A stretch of DNA of 64,000 bases from Neobacillus thermocopriae. GTDB lineage: Bacteria > Bacillota > Bacilli > Bacillales > Cytobacillaceae. Within the stretch, counting starts at the first letter, position 1. Each line of letters begins with the position of its first letter. Below are positions 1-9,575 of the stretch, piece after piece. Made by a program: the position numbers and the translations under genes. Under the pieces are notes generated by a model. The model worked only from the letters and a program-made list of their open reading frames with translations, was not told the DNA's origin and ran no database searches. The stretch spans positions 27,879 through 91,878 of the forward strand of contig NZ_JAAIUV010000013.1 in assembly GCF_010975035.1 (NCBI RefSeq), read 5' to 3'.

Positions 1-1128
1 ATCCTCATTGATGGAGGGAATAGTTATTACAAAGATACGATTCGAAGAAATACATACCTTGCAGAGAAAGGTATTCTCTTTATTGGTGCGGGTGTTTCCG
101 GCGGTGAGGAAGGGGCATTAACAGGTCCAGCCATCATGCCAAGTGGTCAAAAAGAAGCCTATGAGCATGTTGGTCCTCTTCTAACGGCCATTTCAGCAAA
201 AGTAAATGGTGAGCCATGTTGTACATATATCGGGCCTAATGGAGCTGGCCACTATGTGAAAATGGTCCATAATGGTATCGAATATGGAGATATGCAACTT
301 ATTTGTGAGTCCTATCATTTAATGAAATCTTTGCTTGGATTATCTGCTGAAGAGCTTCATGAAGTATTTAAAGAATGGAACCAAGGGGAACTTGATAGTT
401 ATTTAATCGAAATTACAGCTGATATCTTTACAAAAATGGATCCGGAAACAGGACAGCCGTTAGTAGATGTTATTCTTGATAAAGCTGGCCAAAAAGGAAC
501 TGGAAAATGGACAAGTCAGAGTGCATTGGATTTAGGTGTTCCTCTATCAATGATTACGGAATCCGTTTTTGCTCGATTCTTGTCTGCAATGAAAGAGGAG
601 CGCGTGAAGGCTAGCAAGATTCTTAAAGGACCAAAAGAAAATAAATTTATTGGCAATAAAAAAGAATTTATTGAGCTAATTCGTAAAACCTTATATTTCA
701 GTAAAATCATTTCTTATGCCCAAGGGTTTTCTCAATTTAAAGTGGCATCAGAAGAATATAATTGGGATCTAAAACCTGGTGAAATTGCAAAGATTTTCCG
801 TGGCGGTTGTATTATTCGTGCAGCCTTCCTGCAAAATATTATGGATGCATATGAACGAAATCCGGAATTAGAGAATTTGTTGCTTGATTCTTATTTCCAA
901 GTGATAACCGCTGATTATCAAGATGCAGCTAGGGAAGTGGTGGCAACTGCTATAAAAGCAGGTATTCCAGTTCCAGGGCTTGCTAGTGCACTTTCTTATT
1001 ATGATAGCTATCGTACAAGTGTGTTACCTGCTAATCTGCTGCAGGCTCAAAGGGATTACTTCGGTGCCCATACGTATCAACGAATTGATAAGGAAGGAAA
1101 CTTCCACACAGAATGGCTTGAAAAGTAA
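1..1128 (+). CDS. gndA: 6-phosphogluconate dehydrogenase, decarboxylating (5' end missing)
   Basis: The reading frame is open from base 1, so the start lies outside the window; about 376 of the usual ~469 residues are present. The enzyme converts 6-phosphogluconate to ribulose 5-phosphate and CO2 with reduction of NADP+, in the oxidative pentose phosphate pathway in the cytosol. Family signatures visible are [11 protein letters not shown] near the window start, the catalytic-lysine segment [17 protein letters not shown], and the C-terminal region with [10 protein letters not shown] and [14 protein letters not shown]. The length from GVSGGEEGA to the stop is normal and no frameshift is seen. 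A terminator follows directly, so this is the last gene of its transcript. Call is from motif recognition; a closely related paralogue (gntZ) is the only alternative. Confidence 0.95.
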   Translation: MLIDGGNSYYKDTIRRNTYLAEKGILFIGAGVSGGEEGALTGPAIMPSGQKEAYEHVGPLLTAISAKVNGEPCCTYIGPNGAGHYVKMVHNGIEYGDMQLICESYHLMKSLLGLSAEELHEVFKEWNQGELDSYLIEITADIFTKMDPETGQPLVDVILDKAGQKGTGKWTSQSALDLGVPLSMITESVFARFLSAMKEERVKASKILKGPKENKFIGNKKEFIELIRKTLYFSKIISYAQGFSQFKVASEEYNWDLKPGEIAKIFRGGCIIRAAFLQNIMDAYERNPELENLLLDSYFQVITADYQDAAREVVATAIKAGIPVPGLASALSYYDSYRTSVLPANLLQAQRDYFGAHTYQRIDKEGNFHTEWLEK

Positions 1129-1137
1129 AAATAGTGA

Positions 1138-1195
1138 GGGGCTGACCCAAGAGGTTCTTTAAAAAGGACTTTTTTGGGGCTCAGCCTTTTTTTCA
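1138..1195 (+). terminator. Rho-independent terminator of gndA
   Basis: An imperfect stem pairs GGCTGACCCAA with TTGGGGCTCAGCC around an A/T-rich loop and ends in seven T residues, a few bases after the gndA stop codon. Confidence 0.85.
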
Positions 1196-1385
1196 TGTAC
1201 ATAAGAAAATTGTTTCATTCAATAGTTTGGTCATGAGCACTTAACGAAAAATAAATATCTTTTTTTATAGCGAGTTTCAAGTTTCCTTTTCCATACAGTT
1301 AATCGGATTGGACGTCACGCCCATTTCAGCAGGTCCACTATGTTTACGGAAAGAAAAGATTCTAGAACGGGATCATACATTCAAC

Positions 1386-1424
1386 AAAAAGAGGGACCTT
1401 AAAAGGTAATCCTTTTAGCCCCTC
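1386..1424 (-). terminator. Rho-independent terminator of patB
   Basis: Read on the minus strand, GAGGGGCTAAAAGG pairs with CCTTTTAAGGTCCCTC and is followed by TTTTTG. It lies just beyond the patB stop codon. The remaining bases between it and the gndA terminator (about 1196-1385) show no gene or clear motif. Confidence 0.8.
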
Positions 1425-1431
1425 CTTTGCT

Positions 1432-2595
1432 TTAACTAAGAGCTTTTTTTAACCTGTTTAATCCTTCTATTAAATAATCTCTCGGACATGCAATATTCAT
1501 ACGGACAAAGCCATTTCCACCTGGTCCGTATTTTGGTCCTGGTTCGAGGGCCAGCTTTCCTTTTTCAAGAAGCAATTGACGTAGTTCTTCATCACTAAAA
1601 CCAAGTTCTCGGCAATCGAGCCATAGTAGATAGGTGCCTTCTGGCTCCATACAAGTAATTTTGGGAAGATGTTTTTTAAGAAAGGCGATAGCATAGTTTT
1701 TGTTTTCTTCTAGATAATCAATTAAATCTTCTAGCCATGCTTCTCCTTCACGATAAGCGGCCTCCATGCCGACAATTCCAAAGATATTTAAGCCGAAGTG
1801 ACCTTGTCGTTTTTGTACCTGGTTAAACTGTTTTCTTAATGTTGGATTTTTAATTATGGCCACAGCGGAGTGCAATCCTGCAAGATTAAACGTTTTACTT
1901 GGTGCAACAAAGGTGACCGTTTTTTCTGAAATCTCATCTGATATGGATGCCATAGGTGTATGCTTATATGCCTTATAAATTAGATCGGAATGAATCTCAT
2001 CGGAAAGGATGAGGCAATTGTATTTTAGACATAATTCTCCAATTTTCAATAATTCCTCTTTGGTCCAAACCCTGCCACCGGGATTATGTGGGTTACATAA
2101 TATAAATACCTTGCAACCTTCTTTTAAGGCAGATTCAAAACCAGCAAAATCCATTTTATATTTATTTCCTTCACGAATTAGTGGAGAATTAACTACTTTA
2201 CGGTTATTCTTTTCAACCATGTCAAAGAATGGTGTGTAAACAGGCGATTGAATGATGATTGGATCTCCTTCGTTCGTAAAGGCCGTTATTGCGGTGCTGA
2301 TAGCTTGAACAACTCCCCCACAATAGGAAAGCCATGAAGGGTTTACTTCCCACTGGTGTCTTTTAAATAACCATTCAACTATGGCTTGGGATGTGGTGTT
2401 AGGTACAAAGGTATAGCCAAAGATACCATGGTCCAATCGTTTTTTCAGCGCGTCAAGCACGGCTTTTGGTGGCTTAAAATCCATATCAGCCACCCACATG
2501 GGCCATAAATCCTCTTCTCCAAAAATTACTTTCGTTAGCTCCCATTTCACAGAGGCTGTCTTTGAACGGTCTATTTTTTCATCAAACACTGACAT
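1432..2595 (-). CDS. patB: PatB/MalY-type cystathionine beta-lyase (PLP-dependent)
   Basis: 387 residues, the size of B. subtilis PatB. This fold-type I PLP enzyme cleaves C-S bonds (cystathionine or cysteine beta-lyase) and is also annotated as an aminotransferase. Visible marks: N-terminal WVADMDF, the substrate-loop region SYCGGVVQAISTAI, CNPHNPGGRVW, LSDEIHSDL, and the PLP-lysine motif APSKTFNLAG. I chose the ATG at 2595 (MSVFDEKIDR) because an AGGAGG sits eight bases upstream; an in-frame ATG nine codons earlier has no such site. It is divergent from yugE, as in the B. subtilis patB-yugE neighbourhood. MalY homologues in enteric bacteria also bind a transcription factor; nothing here tells whether that holds. 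Confidence 0.9.
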   Translation of the reverse strand: MSVFDEKIDRSKTASVKWELTKVIFGEEDLWPMWVADMDFKPPKAVLDALKKRLDHGIFGYTFVPNTTSQAIVEWLFKRHQWEVNPSWLSYCGGVVQAISTAITAFTNEGDPIIIQSPVYTPFFDMVEKNNRKVVNSPLIREGNKYKMDFAGFESALKEGCKVFILCNPHNPGGRVWTKEELLKIGELCLKYNCLILSDEIHSDLIYKAYKHTPMASISDEISEKTVTFVAPSKTFNLAGLHSAVAIIKNPTLRKQFNQVQKRQGHFGLNIFGIVGMEAAYREGEAWLEDLIDYLEENKNYAIAFLKKHLPKITCMEPEGTYLLWLDCRELGFSDEELRQLLLEKGKLALEPGPKYGPGGNGFVRMNIACPRDYLIEGLNRLKKALS

Positions 2596-2681
2596 AATCT
2601 TGCCTCCTATATCTTTTATCACTGTCTTATATTTATGATAAAATATTTCTTAAAGAATGGAAAAATTTTAGGGGCGAAAAA

Positions 2682-2945
2682 ATGAGAAAAGAAGTTCAAA
2701 CGAATCTTAAGTTGGTGGATCTTTTAAATGATTGGAATCCATTTGGATTGGAAAAAGGAGATTACGATACGGAAATTGTGGATGTCATCCAAGCTGTTTA
2801 TGAGTTGGATGATTCCGTTAAGTTAGCAAAAAGAATACAACAAATTTATGAATTCTCATTCGAGAAGGTAATTCCAATGGAGAAATGTTTAAAAATAGCT
2901 GAGGCCTTATTGGTAGTGAAAGAAAACAATTCCTGTACTTTATAA
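2682..2945 (+). CDS. yugE: DUF1871 family protein, YugE-like
   Basis: An 87-residue acidic, mostly helical small protein with no signal peptide or membrane segment. Its length, its position next to patB and the pattern DLLNDWNPFGL...YDTEIVDVIQAVYELDD match the uncharacterised YugE family (DUF1871) of Bacillus. The function is unknown; WNPFGL near the N-terminus is the most recognisable motif. The gene starts 86 bases from the divergent patB start, so the two share a promoter region. It is followed by a hairpin that has its T-run on the opposite strand, so where its own transcript ends is unclear. Identification rests on family pattern plus synteny. Confidence 0.8.
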   Translation: MRKEVQTNLKLVDLLNDWNPFGLEKGDYDTEIVDVIQAVYELDDSVKLAKRIQQIYEFSFEKVIPMEKCLKIAEALLVVKENNSCTL

Positions 2946-2946
2946 A

Positions 2947-2983
2947 CAAAAAAAGTGAACAATCCGATCGACGGATGTCCACT
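2947..2983 (-). terminator. Terminator for the minus-strand Xre gene
   Basis: On the minus strand, GTGGACATCCG pairs with CGGATTGTTCAC (two small bulges) and runs into TTTTTTTG. It lies downstream of the Xre regulator and overlaps the end of the converging yugE transcript. Confidence 0.65.
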
Positions 2984-3098
2984 CAAAAAGGGGGGAATAC
3001 TAGAAAGCTTATGGTTTAAGGTTAACCAAAATTTCCCTCCTTTATACTTTTTTTACACAAAAATGAAAAAAATATATAAAACAGGTGCTTTTAGCGTT

Positions 3099-3305
3099 TT
3101 ATATATTTTGTTTTTTCAAAAGTTCGGAAGTAGGTATATCAAGTACTGTAGATAGCTTTAAAATGGTTTGATTGCTAGGGATTTGTTCCCCTGATTCGTA
3201 TTTTTCGACTGTATGTGTTCCTACCCTTAATTTTTGGGCAAGCTCCTCTTTTGTCAGATTTCTTCTTTCACGTGCAGCTTTAATTGTATGACCAATGGTA
3301 TTCAT
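3099..3305 (-). CDS. Small Xre-family helix-turn-helix regulator
   Basis: A 68-residue protein that is almost only a Cro/C1-type helix-turn-helix: TIKAARERRNLTKEELAQ (helices 1-2), VGTHTVEKYESGEQIPSN (recognition helix and turn), then helix 4-5 LDIPTSELL. Such stand-alone HTH proteins bind DNA as dimers. I place the start at the ATG at 3305 because GGGGGTGA lies five bases upstream; a GTG three codons earlier overlaps that same site. The gene sits between yugE and yugI and is read in the opposite direction. Targets are unknown. There is no phage or toxin neighbour, so a chromosomal housekeeping regulator is more likely than a prophage repressor. Confidence 0.85.
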   Translation of the reverse strand: MNTIGHTIKAARERRNLTKEELAQKLRVGTHTVEKYESGEQIPSNQTILKLSTVLDIPTSELLKKQNI

Positions 3306-3445
3306 ACAGTTCACCCCCGAGTAAGATCGTCTGCTACTTTTATTTTATCATGGGATTCTTTTATTTTTTTCATTAGATTTTGTCCATTTTGTTACGAACT
3401 GTTAATGGGTCGTTTGTTTAGTACATTATAAAGAGAAGCGTTTTT

Positions 3446-3474
3446 TTGATAATTGAAGTTTGGTGTGTTATAAT
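3446..3474 (+). promoter_or_regulatory. SigA-type promoter of yugI
   Basis: TTGATA (3446-3451) and a perfect TATAAT (3469-3474) are separated by 17 bases, about 50 bases before the yugI start codon. Confidence 0.75.
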
Positions 3475-3526
3475 TTTTTAATGCGTATAAAAGGGAACTA
3501 TAATTAATTTACTTAGGAGTGTTTTC

Positions 3527-3928
3527 ATGTCACAAAAATTTGAAACAGGAAGTGTAATTACTGGTAAGGTGACCGGGATCCAACCATACGGTGCGTTTGT
3601 TGCACTGGACGAAAATACACAAGGTCTTGTTCATATTTCAGAAATTACGTACGGCTATGTGAAAGATATTCATGATCATTTAAAAGTTGGTGATGAAATT
3701 AAGGTAAAAATTTTATCAGTAGATGAAGAGGCGGGAAAAATAGGACTTTCCATCAAAGCAACCGAAGAGCCTCCTGTACAGCAGGCTGTTCGTTCAAGAA
3801 AACCTCGTAAGCGTCAGGCTGCAGCCATTGTTGCTGAGGGAGACGGTTATCAAGGTTTTAATACATTAAAAGAAAAGCTTCAGGAATGGATTGATCAATC
3901 CCAGCGTGAAGATTTAATAAAAAAATAA
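3527..3928 (+). CDS. yugI: S1-domain RNA-binding protein, YugI / general stress protein 13 type
   Basis: 133 residues. Residues about 6-76 form one S1 RNA-binding OB-fold (GSVITGKVTGIQPYGAFVAL, GLVHISEI, VGDEIKVKILSVDEE, IGLSIKA). A basic linker (RSRKPRKRQ) and a short helical tail follow. B. subtilis YugI (GSP13, 130 residues) is ribosome-associated and stress-inducible; the role here is inferred from that family. The start is supported by AGGAG eight bases upstream and by a consensus-like promoter. A terminator follows directly, so the gene is monocistronic. A polynucleotide-phosphorylase fragment is excluded because the protein has its own start, its own stop and the known family length. 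Confidence 0.9.
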   Translation: MSQKFETGSVITGKVTGIQPYGAFVALDENTQGLVHISEITYGYVKDIHDHLKVGDEIKVKILSVDEEAGKIGLSIKATEEPPVQQAVRSRKPRKRQAAAIVAEGDGYQGFNTLKEKLQEWIDQSQREDLIKK

Positions 3929-3930
3929 TG

Positions 3931-3980
3931 AAAAAACAGCCTAGGAACTTCCAAAGAAAAAGTACCGGGCTGTTTTTTTA
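3931..3980 (+). terminator. Terminator of yugI
   Basis: AAAAAACAGCC pairs with GGGCTGTTTTTTT around a loop of about 25 bases, directly after the yugI stop codon. Confidence 0.8.
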
Positions 3981-4319
3981 TTAGGCTATGTAACAAATTT
4001 TTTTGATTGGATCAGTCCCAAATTACTTGAGGACTTAATGTTTTAACAAAGATAGTAAGTATCTGTTAGCCTCTATGTCCACATGAAGGAATTTTCTTGG
4101 TTGAAGAAAATATATGGAACAGCTTTTGATTAAAGAAACGGAGTCGTATAGGAAATATAAATAAATAGGGTGTCCAAAAATTTTATTCATTTATTAACAT
4201 TAAAATTTAACAGAGACTGTTATTATAAATCTTATAGGTTACAGATTCATTCTTTTATCGTTGTGGGCTACAATAAATATGGATGTCCATACAAAAGTTT
4301 GAAATGGAGGAATGGAATT
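3981..4319 (+). promoter_or_regulatory. Long upstream region of rocD with a weak promoter candidate
   Basis: This 339-base stretch holds no convincing gene. TTCATT (4246-4251) and TACAAT (4269-4274) are 17 bases apart and end about 45 bases before the rocD start. I found no -24/-12 element of the SigL type that controls the B. subtilis roc genes, so regulation here may differ. Confidence 0.35.
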
Positions 4320-5519
4320 ATGCGTGGCAATAGAAATACCCAAAGTATTATTGAACAAACAGAGAAATATGGAGCACACAATTATCATCCACTTCCAATT
4401 GTCATTTCAAAGGCAGAAGGAGTTTGGGTAGAAGACCCAGAAGGAAACAAATATATGGATATGTTAAGTGCCTATTCTGCTGTCAACCAAGGCCATCGCC
4501 ATCCAAAAATCATTCAAGCATTGAAGGAACAAGCAGATAAAGTAACACTAACCTCCCGCGCTTTCCACAATGACCAACTTGGACCATGGTATGAAAAGAT
4601 ATGCAAAATGACGAACAAAGAGATGGCTCTACCGATGAATACGGGTGCTGAGGCAGTAGAAACAGCTATCAAGGCGGCCCGCCGCTGGGGTTATGAAGTG
4701 AAAGGTATTGCTGAAAACCAGGCTGAAATTATTGGTTGTGTTGGGAATTTCCATGGACGGACAATGGCGGCTGTTTCTTTATCTTCTGAGGATGAGTATA
4801 AGCGGGGATTCGGTCCTATGCTTCCTGGGGTTAAATTGGTCCCATATGGTGATTTAAATGCCTTAAAAGAAGCCATTACTCCTAATACCGCTGCATTTTT
4901 AATTGAGCCGATCCAAGGGGAGGCTGGTATTATCATCCCGCCAGAAGGCTATTTGAAAGCAGCGTATGAGTTGTGTAAAGAAAATAATGTATTATTTATC
5001 GCTGATGAAATCCAAGCTGGGCTTGGACGTACTGGGAAGATGTTTGCTTGTGAATGGGAAGGATTCGAACCAGACATGTATATTTTAGGAAAGGCACTAG
5101 GGGGCGGTGTTTTCCCAATTTCTTGTGTGGTCGCAAACAAAGATATATTAGGCGTATTTAATCCTGGGTCCCATGGTTCGACTTTCGGTGGCAATCCGAT
5201 GGCTTGTGCTGTTTCTATTGCTGCGCTTGATGTTTTAATAGAAGAAAAGCTTGCTGAAAAATCCCAAGAGCTTGGTGAGTATTTTATTAGTAAGTTAAAA
5301 GAAATCAAAAATCCTATTATTAAGGAAATTCGTGGCCGAGGCTTGTTTATTGGCATGGAATTAACAGGGGCAGCAAGACCGTATTGTGAGCAGTTAAAAG
5401 AAGAGGGACTTTTATGTAAGGAAACACATGATACCGTTATACGTTTTGCTCCACCTCTTGTGATTACAAAAGATGAGCTGGATTGGGCCATTGAAAGAAT
5501 TCATAAAGTGCTAGGTTAG
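4320..5519 (+). CDS. rocD: Ornithine aminotransferase
   Basis: 399 residues; B. subtilis RocD has 401. It transfers the delta-amino group of ornithine to 2-oxoglutarate, giving glutamate and glutamate-5-semialdehyde, in arginine/ornithine breakdown. Class-III aminotransferase marks are [39 protein letters not shown], the cofactor Asp in [15 protein letters not shown], the PLP-lysine in [15 protein letters not shown], and [15 protein letters not shown]. Similarity to Bacillus RocD runs the whole length, including [12 protein letters not shown] and [18 protein letters not shown]. The frame is open 50 codons further upstream, but GGAGG precedes the ATG at 4320 and family alignment begins there. 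It heads an apparent operon with a glutamate dehydrogenase homologue and an alcohol dehydrogenase (gaps of 55 and 51 bases, no internal terminator). Confidence 0.95.
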   Translation: MRGNRNTQSIIEQTEKYGAHNYHPLPIVISKAEGVWVEDPEGNKYMDMLSAYSAVNQGHRHPKIIQALKEQADKVTLTSRAFHNDQLGPWYEKICKMTNKEMALPMNTGAEAVETAIKAARRWGYEVKGIAENQAEIIGCVGNFHGRTMAAVSLSSEDEYKRGFGPMLPGVKLVPYGDLNALKEAITPNTAAFLIEPIQGEAGIIIPPEGYLKAAYELCKENNVLFIADEIQAGLGRTGKMFACEWEGFEPDMYILGKALGGGVFPISCVVANKDILGVFNPGSHGSTFGGNPMACAVSIAALDVLIEEKLAEKSQELGEYFISKLKEIKNPIIKEIRGRGLFIGMELTGAARPYCEQLKEEGLLCKETHDTVIRFAPPLVITKDELDWAIERIHKVLG

Positions 5520-5574
5520 GTAGTCTAAAAGAGGGTAAAAACAAAGGCGAATTTATCAAATTCGGGGGACCAAA

Positions 5575-6846
5575 ATGGGGAAAATGGATGAAGAAGATAT
5601 CGAAAAACAAATGGAAAGCCTTCTTACTTCAACACAGAGGATGATTCAAAATGTCCTACATAAGCTTGGGTACTCACAAGAGATGTTCCACTTATTAGCG
5701 GAACCTTTAAGAACTCTCGTGGTCCGAATCCCTGTCCATATGGATGATGGTTCGAAAAAGGTATTTACAGGTTATCGTGTGCAGCATATGGACTCGGTTG
5801 GACCGACGATGGGGGGGATCCGTTTTCACCCAAAAATAGATGAGGATGATATAAAGGCATTGGCAATTTGGATGAGTATGAAATGTGGAATTGCCGATCT
5901 GCCTTTTGGGGGAGGAAAAGGCGGTATCATTTGTAATCCAAGGACTATGTCTATGGGTGAACTGGAACGACTGAGCCGGGGATACGTCCGAGCTATTAGT
6001 CAAGTAGTAGGTCCGACAAAGGATATCTTGGCACCTGATATGTATACCAATTCGCAAATAATGGCTTGGATGCTAGATGAATATAACCGTCTAAAGCAAG
6101 TCGGATCACCAAGTTTTATTACAGGAAAACCACTCTCACTTGGGGGATCATCATGCCGGGATACTGCCGGAGCAATGGGAGCTGCTATATGTATCGAAGA
6201 AGCCGCTAAAAAAGCAGGAATTCCTATTAAAGGATCTCGGGTCATCGTCCAAGGCTTCGGAAATGCCGGGGGTTATTTAGCAAAAATCCTGTCTGATGAA
6301 GGGGCAAAAATAGTTGGTATTTCCGATGTCTATGGAGCCCTTTATGACCCAAATGGGCTTCCAATTGACTACCTATTAGAACGTCGTGATAGTTTTGGGA
6401 CGATTACAACATTATTTGAAGGAGCCATATCCAATGAAGAACTTCTTGAGCAAGATTGTGATATTTTAATTCCTGCGGCCATTTCTAATCAAATCACTGC
6501 GGAAAATGCTCCTCATATTAAGGCAAAATTGATAGCAGAAGTTGCTAATGGTCCGACCACACTAGAGGCGACAACGATTCTTGCCGAACGGGGAATCGTT
6601 ATTGTTCCAGATATATTAACAGGTGCTGGGGGAGTCATTGTTTCCTATTTTGAATGGGTACAGAATAACCAAGGTTTTTATTGGAGTAAGGAAGAAGTCA
6701 AAGAGAAACTGCGAGAAAAGATCATCGCTTCTTTTCATGAAATATTTAAAACGGCGGAACAAAGAAAGATGAATATGCGACTTGCTGCTTATATGACGGG
6801 AGTGAGAAAAATGGCGGAGGCGGCTCAGTTTAGAGGTTGGATTTAA
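5575..6846 (+). CDS. Glu/Leu/Phe/Val dehydrogenase family protein, RocG/GudB-like with altered substrate pocket
   Basis: 423 residues, the size of RocG/GudB. It is an NAD-dependent amino acid dehydrogenase: N-terminal substrate domain, catalytic K115 in LPFGGGKGG, K103 in SMKCGI, D155 in LAPDMYTN, Rossmann motif GFGNAGGYLAK, and C-terminal SYFEWVQNNQGFYW. Two pocket residues differ from true glutamate dehydrogenases. The lysine in the family motif GPTKGGIRFHP, which binds the glutamate side-chain carboxylate, is Met79 (GPTMGG). The pocket threonine in the RETAT segment is Gly199 (RDTAG). The serine in VSYFEW is kept. The GudB-type inactivating tripeptide duplication is absent. Its place after rocD suggests a role in glutamate or ornithine catabolism, but the pocket argues for another or a broader substrate, so I give no symbol. 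The start follows GGGGGAC; M4 is an alternative. Confidence 0.85.
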   Translation: MGKMDEEDIEKQMESLLTSTQRMIQNVLHKLGYSQEMFHLLAEPLRTLVVRIPVHMDDGSKKVFTGYRVQHMDSVGPTMGGIRFHPKIDEDDIKALAIWMSMKCGIADLPFGGGKGGIICNPRTMSMGELERLSRGYVRAISQVVGPTKDILAPDMYTNSQIMAWMLDEYNRLKQVGSPSFITGKPLSLGGSSCRDTAGAMGAAICIEEAAKKAGIPIKGSRVIVQGFGNAGGYLAKILSDEGAKIVGISDVYGALYDPNGLPIDYLLERRDSFGTITTLFEGAISNEELLEQDCDILIPAAISNQITAENAPHIKAKLIAEVANGPTTLEATTILAERGIVIVPDILTGAGGVIVSYFEWVQNNQGFYWSKEEVKEKLREKIIASFHEIFKTAEQRKMNMRLAAYMTGVRKMAEAAQFRGWI

Positions 6847-6897
6847 TTTCTATAGGATAGGGCACCTAAATTAGCGAAGCAAAGGAGAGGAAATCAG

Positions 6898-8061
6898 TTG
6901 CAAAACTTTATTTTTCAAAACCCTGTAAAATTAATTTTCGGTAAAGGACAACTTGAGCAATTAAAAGTTGAAATCCCCCGCTATGGGAAAAAGGTATTGT
7001 TAGTTTATGGTGGAGGTAGCATCAAACGAACAGGTTTATATGATCAAGTAATAGCCATCTTAAATGAAATTGGAGCACAAGTGTTTGAACTGGCCGGAGT
7101 AGAACCTAACCCACGTGTTTCTACCGCTCGGAAAGGAGTGGATATTTGTAAACGCGAGGGAATCGAGTTTATTTTAGCTGTAGGCGGTGGGAGTGTTATT
7201 GACTGCAGCAAATTGATAGCCGCCGGGGCAAAATATGACGGCGATCCTTGGGACATTGTCATTAAAAAGGCGGTTGCTAAGGAAGCTTTACCGTTTGGGA
7301 CTGTATTGACATTAGCAGCGACGGGTTCCGAAATGAATGCTGGATCGGTTATCACCAATTGGGAGACAAAGGAAAAATATGGGTGGGGTAGTCCAGTTAC
7401 TTTTCCTAAGTTCTCGATACTGGATCCGGTTTATACCTTTACTGTCCCAAGGGATCAAACAATTTATGGCATTGTTGATATGATGTCCCATGTTTTGGAA
7501 CATTATTTTCACCTTGAAGAAAATACTGATTTTCAGGACCGCATGTGTGAGTCCTTACTCTTGACTGTCATGGAAACGGCTCCAAAATTATTGGAGGATC
7601 TTGAAAATTATGAACACCGAAAAACAATCCTATATTGCGGAACAATGGCATTAAATGGGATTTTAAATATGGGCTATCGCGGTGACTGGGCGACTCATAA
7701 TTTAGAGCATGCTGTTTCCGCTGTTTATGATATTCCTCATGGAGGCGGGCTTGCCATCCTATTCCCGCATTGGATGGAGCATACCCTTCATGTGAAGCCT
7801 GAGCGGTTTAAACAGCTGGCTGTGAGGGTATTTGGGGTGAACCCTGAAGGAAAAACAGCTGAAGAAGTGGGGCTTGAAGGCATCCGTAAGCTACGCGAGT
7901 TCTGGAATCAGATTGGAGCCCCATCACGATTGGCGGATTACGACATAGATGACAGCAACATTGATCTAATGGCAGACCGTGCAATGGCAAATGGAGAATT
8001 TGGCAACTTTAAGAAATTGAACCGGGATGATTGTTTAGCCATTTATCGTGCATCCTTATAA
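6898..8061 (+). CDS. Iron-containing alcohol dehydrogenase, YugJ/YugK (butanol dehydrogenase) type
   Basis: 387 residues of the group III metal-dependent alcohol dehydrogenase family, which interconverts aldehydes/ketones and alcohols with NAD(P)H. The dinucleotide motif [10 protein letters not shown] is present, as are metal ligands in [11 protein letters not shown] and in [22 protein letters not shown] (one Asp and three His expected). The start is TTG at 6898 with AAAGGAGAGG upstream. In B. subtilis the related genes yugJ and yugK also sit just before pgi, so this is the syntenic copy; I cannot tell which of the two it corresponds to. It closes the rocD-dehydrogenase operon and is followed by a strong terminator. 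Bacillus members of the family act on butanal and similar aldehydes; the natural substrate here is unknown. Confidence 0.85.
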   Translation: MQNFIFQNPVKLIFGKGQLEQLKVEIPRYGKKVLLVYGGGSIKRTGLYDQVIAILNEIGAQVFELAGVEPNPRVSTARKGVDICKREGIEFILAVGGGSVIDCSKLIAAGAKYDGDPWDIVIKKAVAKEALPFGTVLTLAATGSEMNAGSVITNWETKEKYGWGSPVTFPKFSILDPVYTFTVPRDQTIYGIVDMMSHVLEHYFHLEENTDFQDRMCESLLLTVMETAPKLLEDLENYEHRKTILYCGTMALNGILNMGYRGDWATHNLEHAVSAVYDIPHGGGLAILFPHWMEHTLHVKPERFKQLAVRVFGVNPEGKTAEEVGLEGIRKLREFWNQIGAPSRLADYDIDDSNIDLMADRAMANGEFGNFKKLNRDDCLAIYRASL

Positions 8062-8066
8062 TATTT

Positions 8067-8099
8067 TGGAGCTCAGATTATTTACTGAGCTCCTTTTTC
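8067..8099 (+). terminator. Terminator of the rocD operon
   Basis: GGAGCTCAG pairs perfectly with CTGAGCTCC and is followed by TTTTT. Confidence 0.9.
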
Positions 8100-8224
8100 G
8101 ACAAAATTCCTCCTCTGTAAAAAAATGCTCGAAATTGGTTGCGTTTACAAAAGTGACTTCGCCTTGATTATCCATTCCTCATTGTTTAAAGTGGTAATGA
8201 AAATAAAATTTTGGAGGAACATGT

Positions 8225-9574
8225 ATGACACACGTTCGTTTTGATTACTCAAAGGCCCTCTCCTTCTTCGGAGAACATGAACTTACATATTTACGTGATG
8301 CTGTGAAAGTTGCTCACCATTCCCTTCATGAAAAAACGGGTGCAGGGAATGACTTTTTAGGTTGGATTGAGCTCCCAACGAATTATGATAAAGAGGAATT
8401 TGCTCGAATTCAAAAAGCAGCAGAGAAAATTAAGTCTGATTCTGATGTACTGCTTGTCATCGGTATTGGCGGTTCCTACCTCGGCGCAAGAGCAGCTATT
8501 GAAATGTTGCAACATAGCTTTTATAATGCTTTGCCAAAGGAAAAGAGGAAGACCCCGCAAATCATTTTTGCCGGAAATAATATTAGTTCCACTTATATGA
8601 GAGATATTATGGATCTTCTCGACGGAAAAGATTTTTCCATTAATGTCATTTCCAAATCTGGAACGACCACGGAGCCAGCCATTGCCTTCCGTATTTTCCG
8701 TAAATTATTAGAAGAAAAATACGGTGTGGAAGAAGCGCGTAAACGAATCTATGCAACAACAGACAAGGCTCGCGGGGCATTAAAAACATTAGCAAGTGAA
8801 GAAGGCTATGAAACGTTTGTGATTCCGGATGATGTTGGTGGACGTTATTCAGTTTTAACAGCTGTTGGTTTGCTACCGATTGCTGTCAGCGGAGCAGATA
8901 TTGAAAAAATGATGGCAGGTGCAGCAAAAGCACAGGAAGATTTCAGTGAATCCGAGCTTGAATCTAACCCTGCTTATCAATATGCGGCTGTAAGAAATGT
9001 TTTATATAACAAAGGTAAAACGATTGAAATGCTCGTTAACTATGAGCCAGGGTTACAATATTTCTCTGAATGGTGGAAGCAGTTGTTTGGTGAAAGTGAA
9101 GGAAAAGACCAAAAAGGAATTTTCCCGGCTTCAGCTAATTTCTCTACAGATTTACATTCATTAGGTCAGTATGTTCAAGAAGGCCGTCGCGATTTATTTG
9201 AAACGATTATCAAAGTTGATCAGCCTCGCCATGAGCTAACAATTGAGGCGATGGACAATGATTTGGATGGACTAAATTACTTAGCAGACAAGACGGTTGA
9301 TTTTGTAAATAACAAAGCATTTGAAGGTACCATGCTAGCTCATACGGATGGTGGCGTACCTAACTTAATCGTTACTATTCCAGCCATGGATGAGTACACT
9401 TTCGGTTATCTTGTGTACTTCTTTGAAAAAGCTTGTGCGATGAGCGGATACTTACTAGGAGTTAATCCATTTGATCAGCCTGGTGTAGAAGCTTATAAAG
9501 TCAATATGTTTGCCCTATTAGGGAAACCTGGATATGAAGAGAAAAAAGCAGAGCTTGAAAAACGATTAAAATAA
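8225..9574 (+). CDS. pgi: Glucose-6-phosphate isomerase
   Basis: 449 residues, the length of Bacillus Pgi. It interconverts glucose 6-phosphate and fructose 6-phosphate in the cytosol. Motifs: phosphate-binding [38 protein letters not shown] (catalytic-loop Arg), [13 protein letters not shown] (catalytic Glu) and C-terminal [24 protein letters not shown] precedes the ATG. The gene is flanked by terminators and so is transcribed alone. Its position after the yugJ/K-type dehydrogenase and before yugN matches B. subtilis. No anomalies seen. Confidence 0.97.
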   Translation: MTHVRFDYSKALSFFGEHELTYLRDAVKVAHHSLHEKTGAGNDFLGWIELPTNYDKEEFARIQKAAEKIKSDSDVLLVIGIGGSYLGARAAIEMLQHSFYNALPKEKRKTPQIIFAGNNISSTYMRDIMDLLDGKDFSINVISKSGTTTEPAIAFRIFRKLLEEKYGVEEARKRIYATTDKARGALKTLASEEGYETFVIPDDVGGRYSVLTAVGLLPIAVSGADIEKMMAGAAKAQEDFSESELESNPAYQYAAVRNVLYNKGKTIEMLVNYEPGLQYFSEWWKQLFGESEGKDQKGIFPASANFSTDLHSLGQYVQEGRRDLFETIIKVDQPRHELTIEAMDNDLDGLNYLADKTVDFVNNKAFEGTMLAHTDGGVPNLIVTIPAMDEYTFGYLVYFFEKACAMSGYLLGVNPFDQPGVEAYKVNMFALLGKPGYEEKKAELEKRLK

Positions 9575-9575
9575 T

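Noticed and set aside
4949..5491. A 180-codon open frame on the minus strand inside rocD
   Set aside because: rocD is a full-length, highly conserved gene on the plus strand; the opposite frame has no ribosome site and a composition typical of a shadow frame.
6529..6560. The GudB-type 9-bp direct duplication that silences some glutamate dehydrogenases
   Set aside because: The segment reads KAKLIAEVANGPTT with no repeated tripeptide, so this gene is not the cryptic form.
8136..8150. A cre-like sequence (GTTGCGTTTACA) upstream of pgi
   Set aside because: At least three conserved positions differ from the CcpA consensus.
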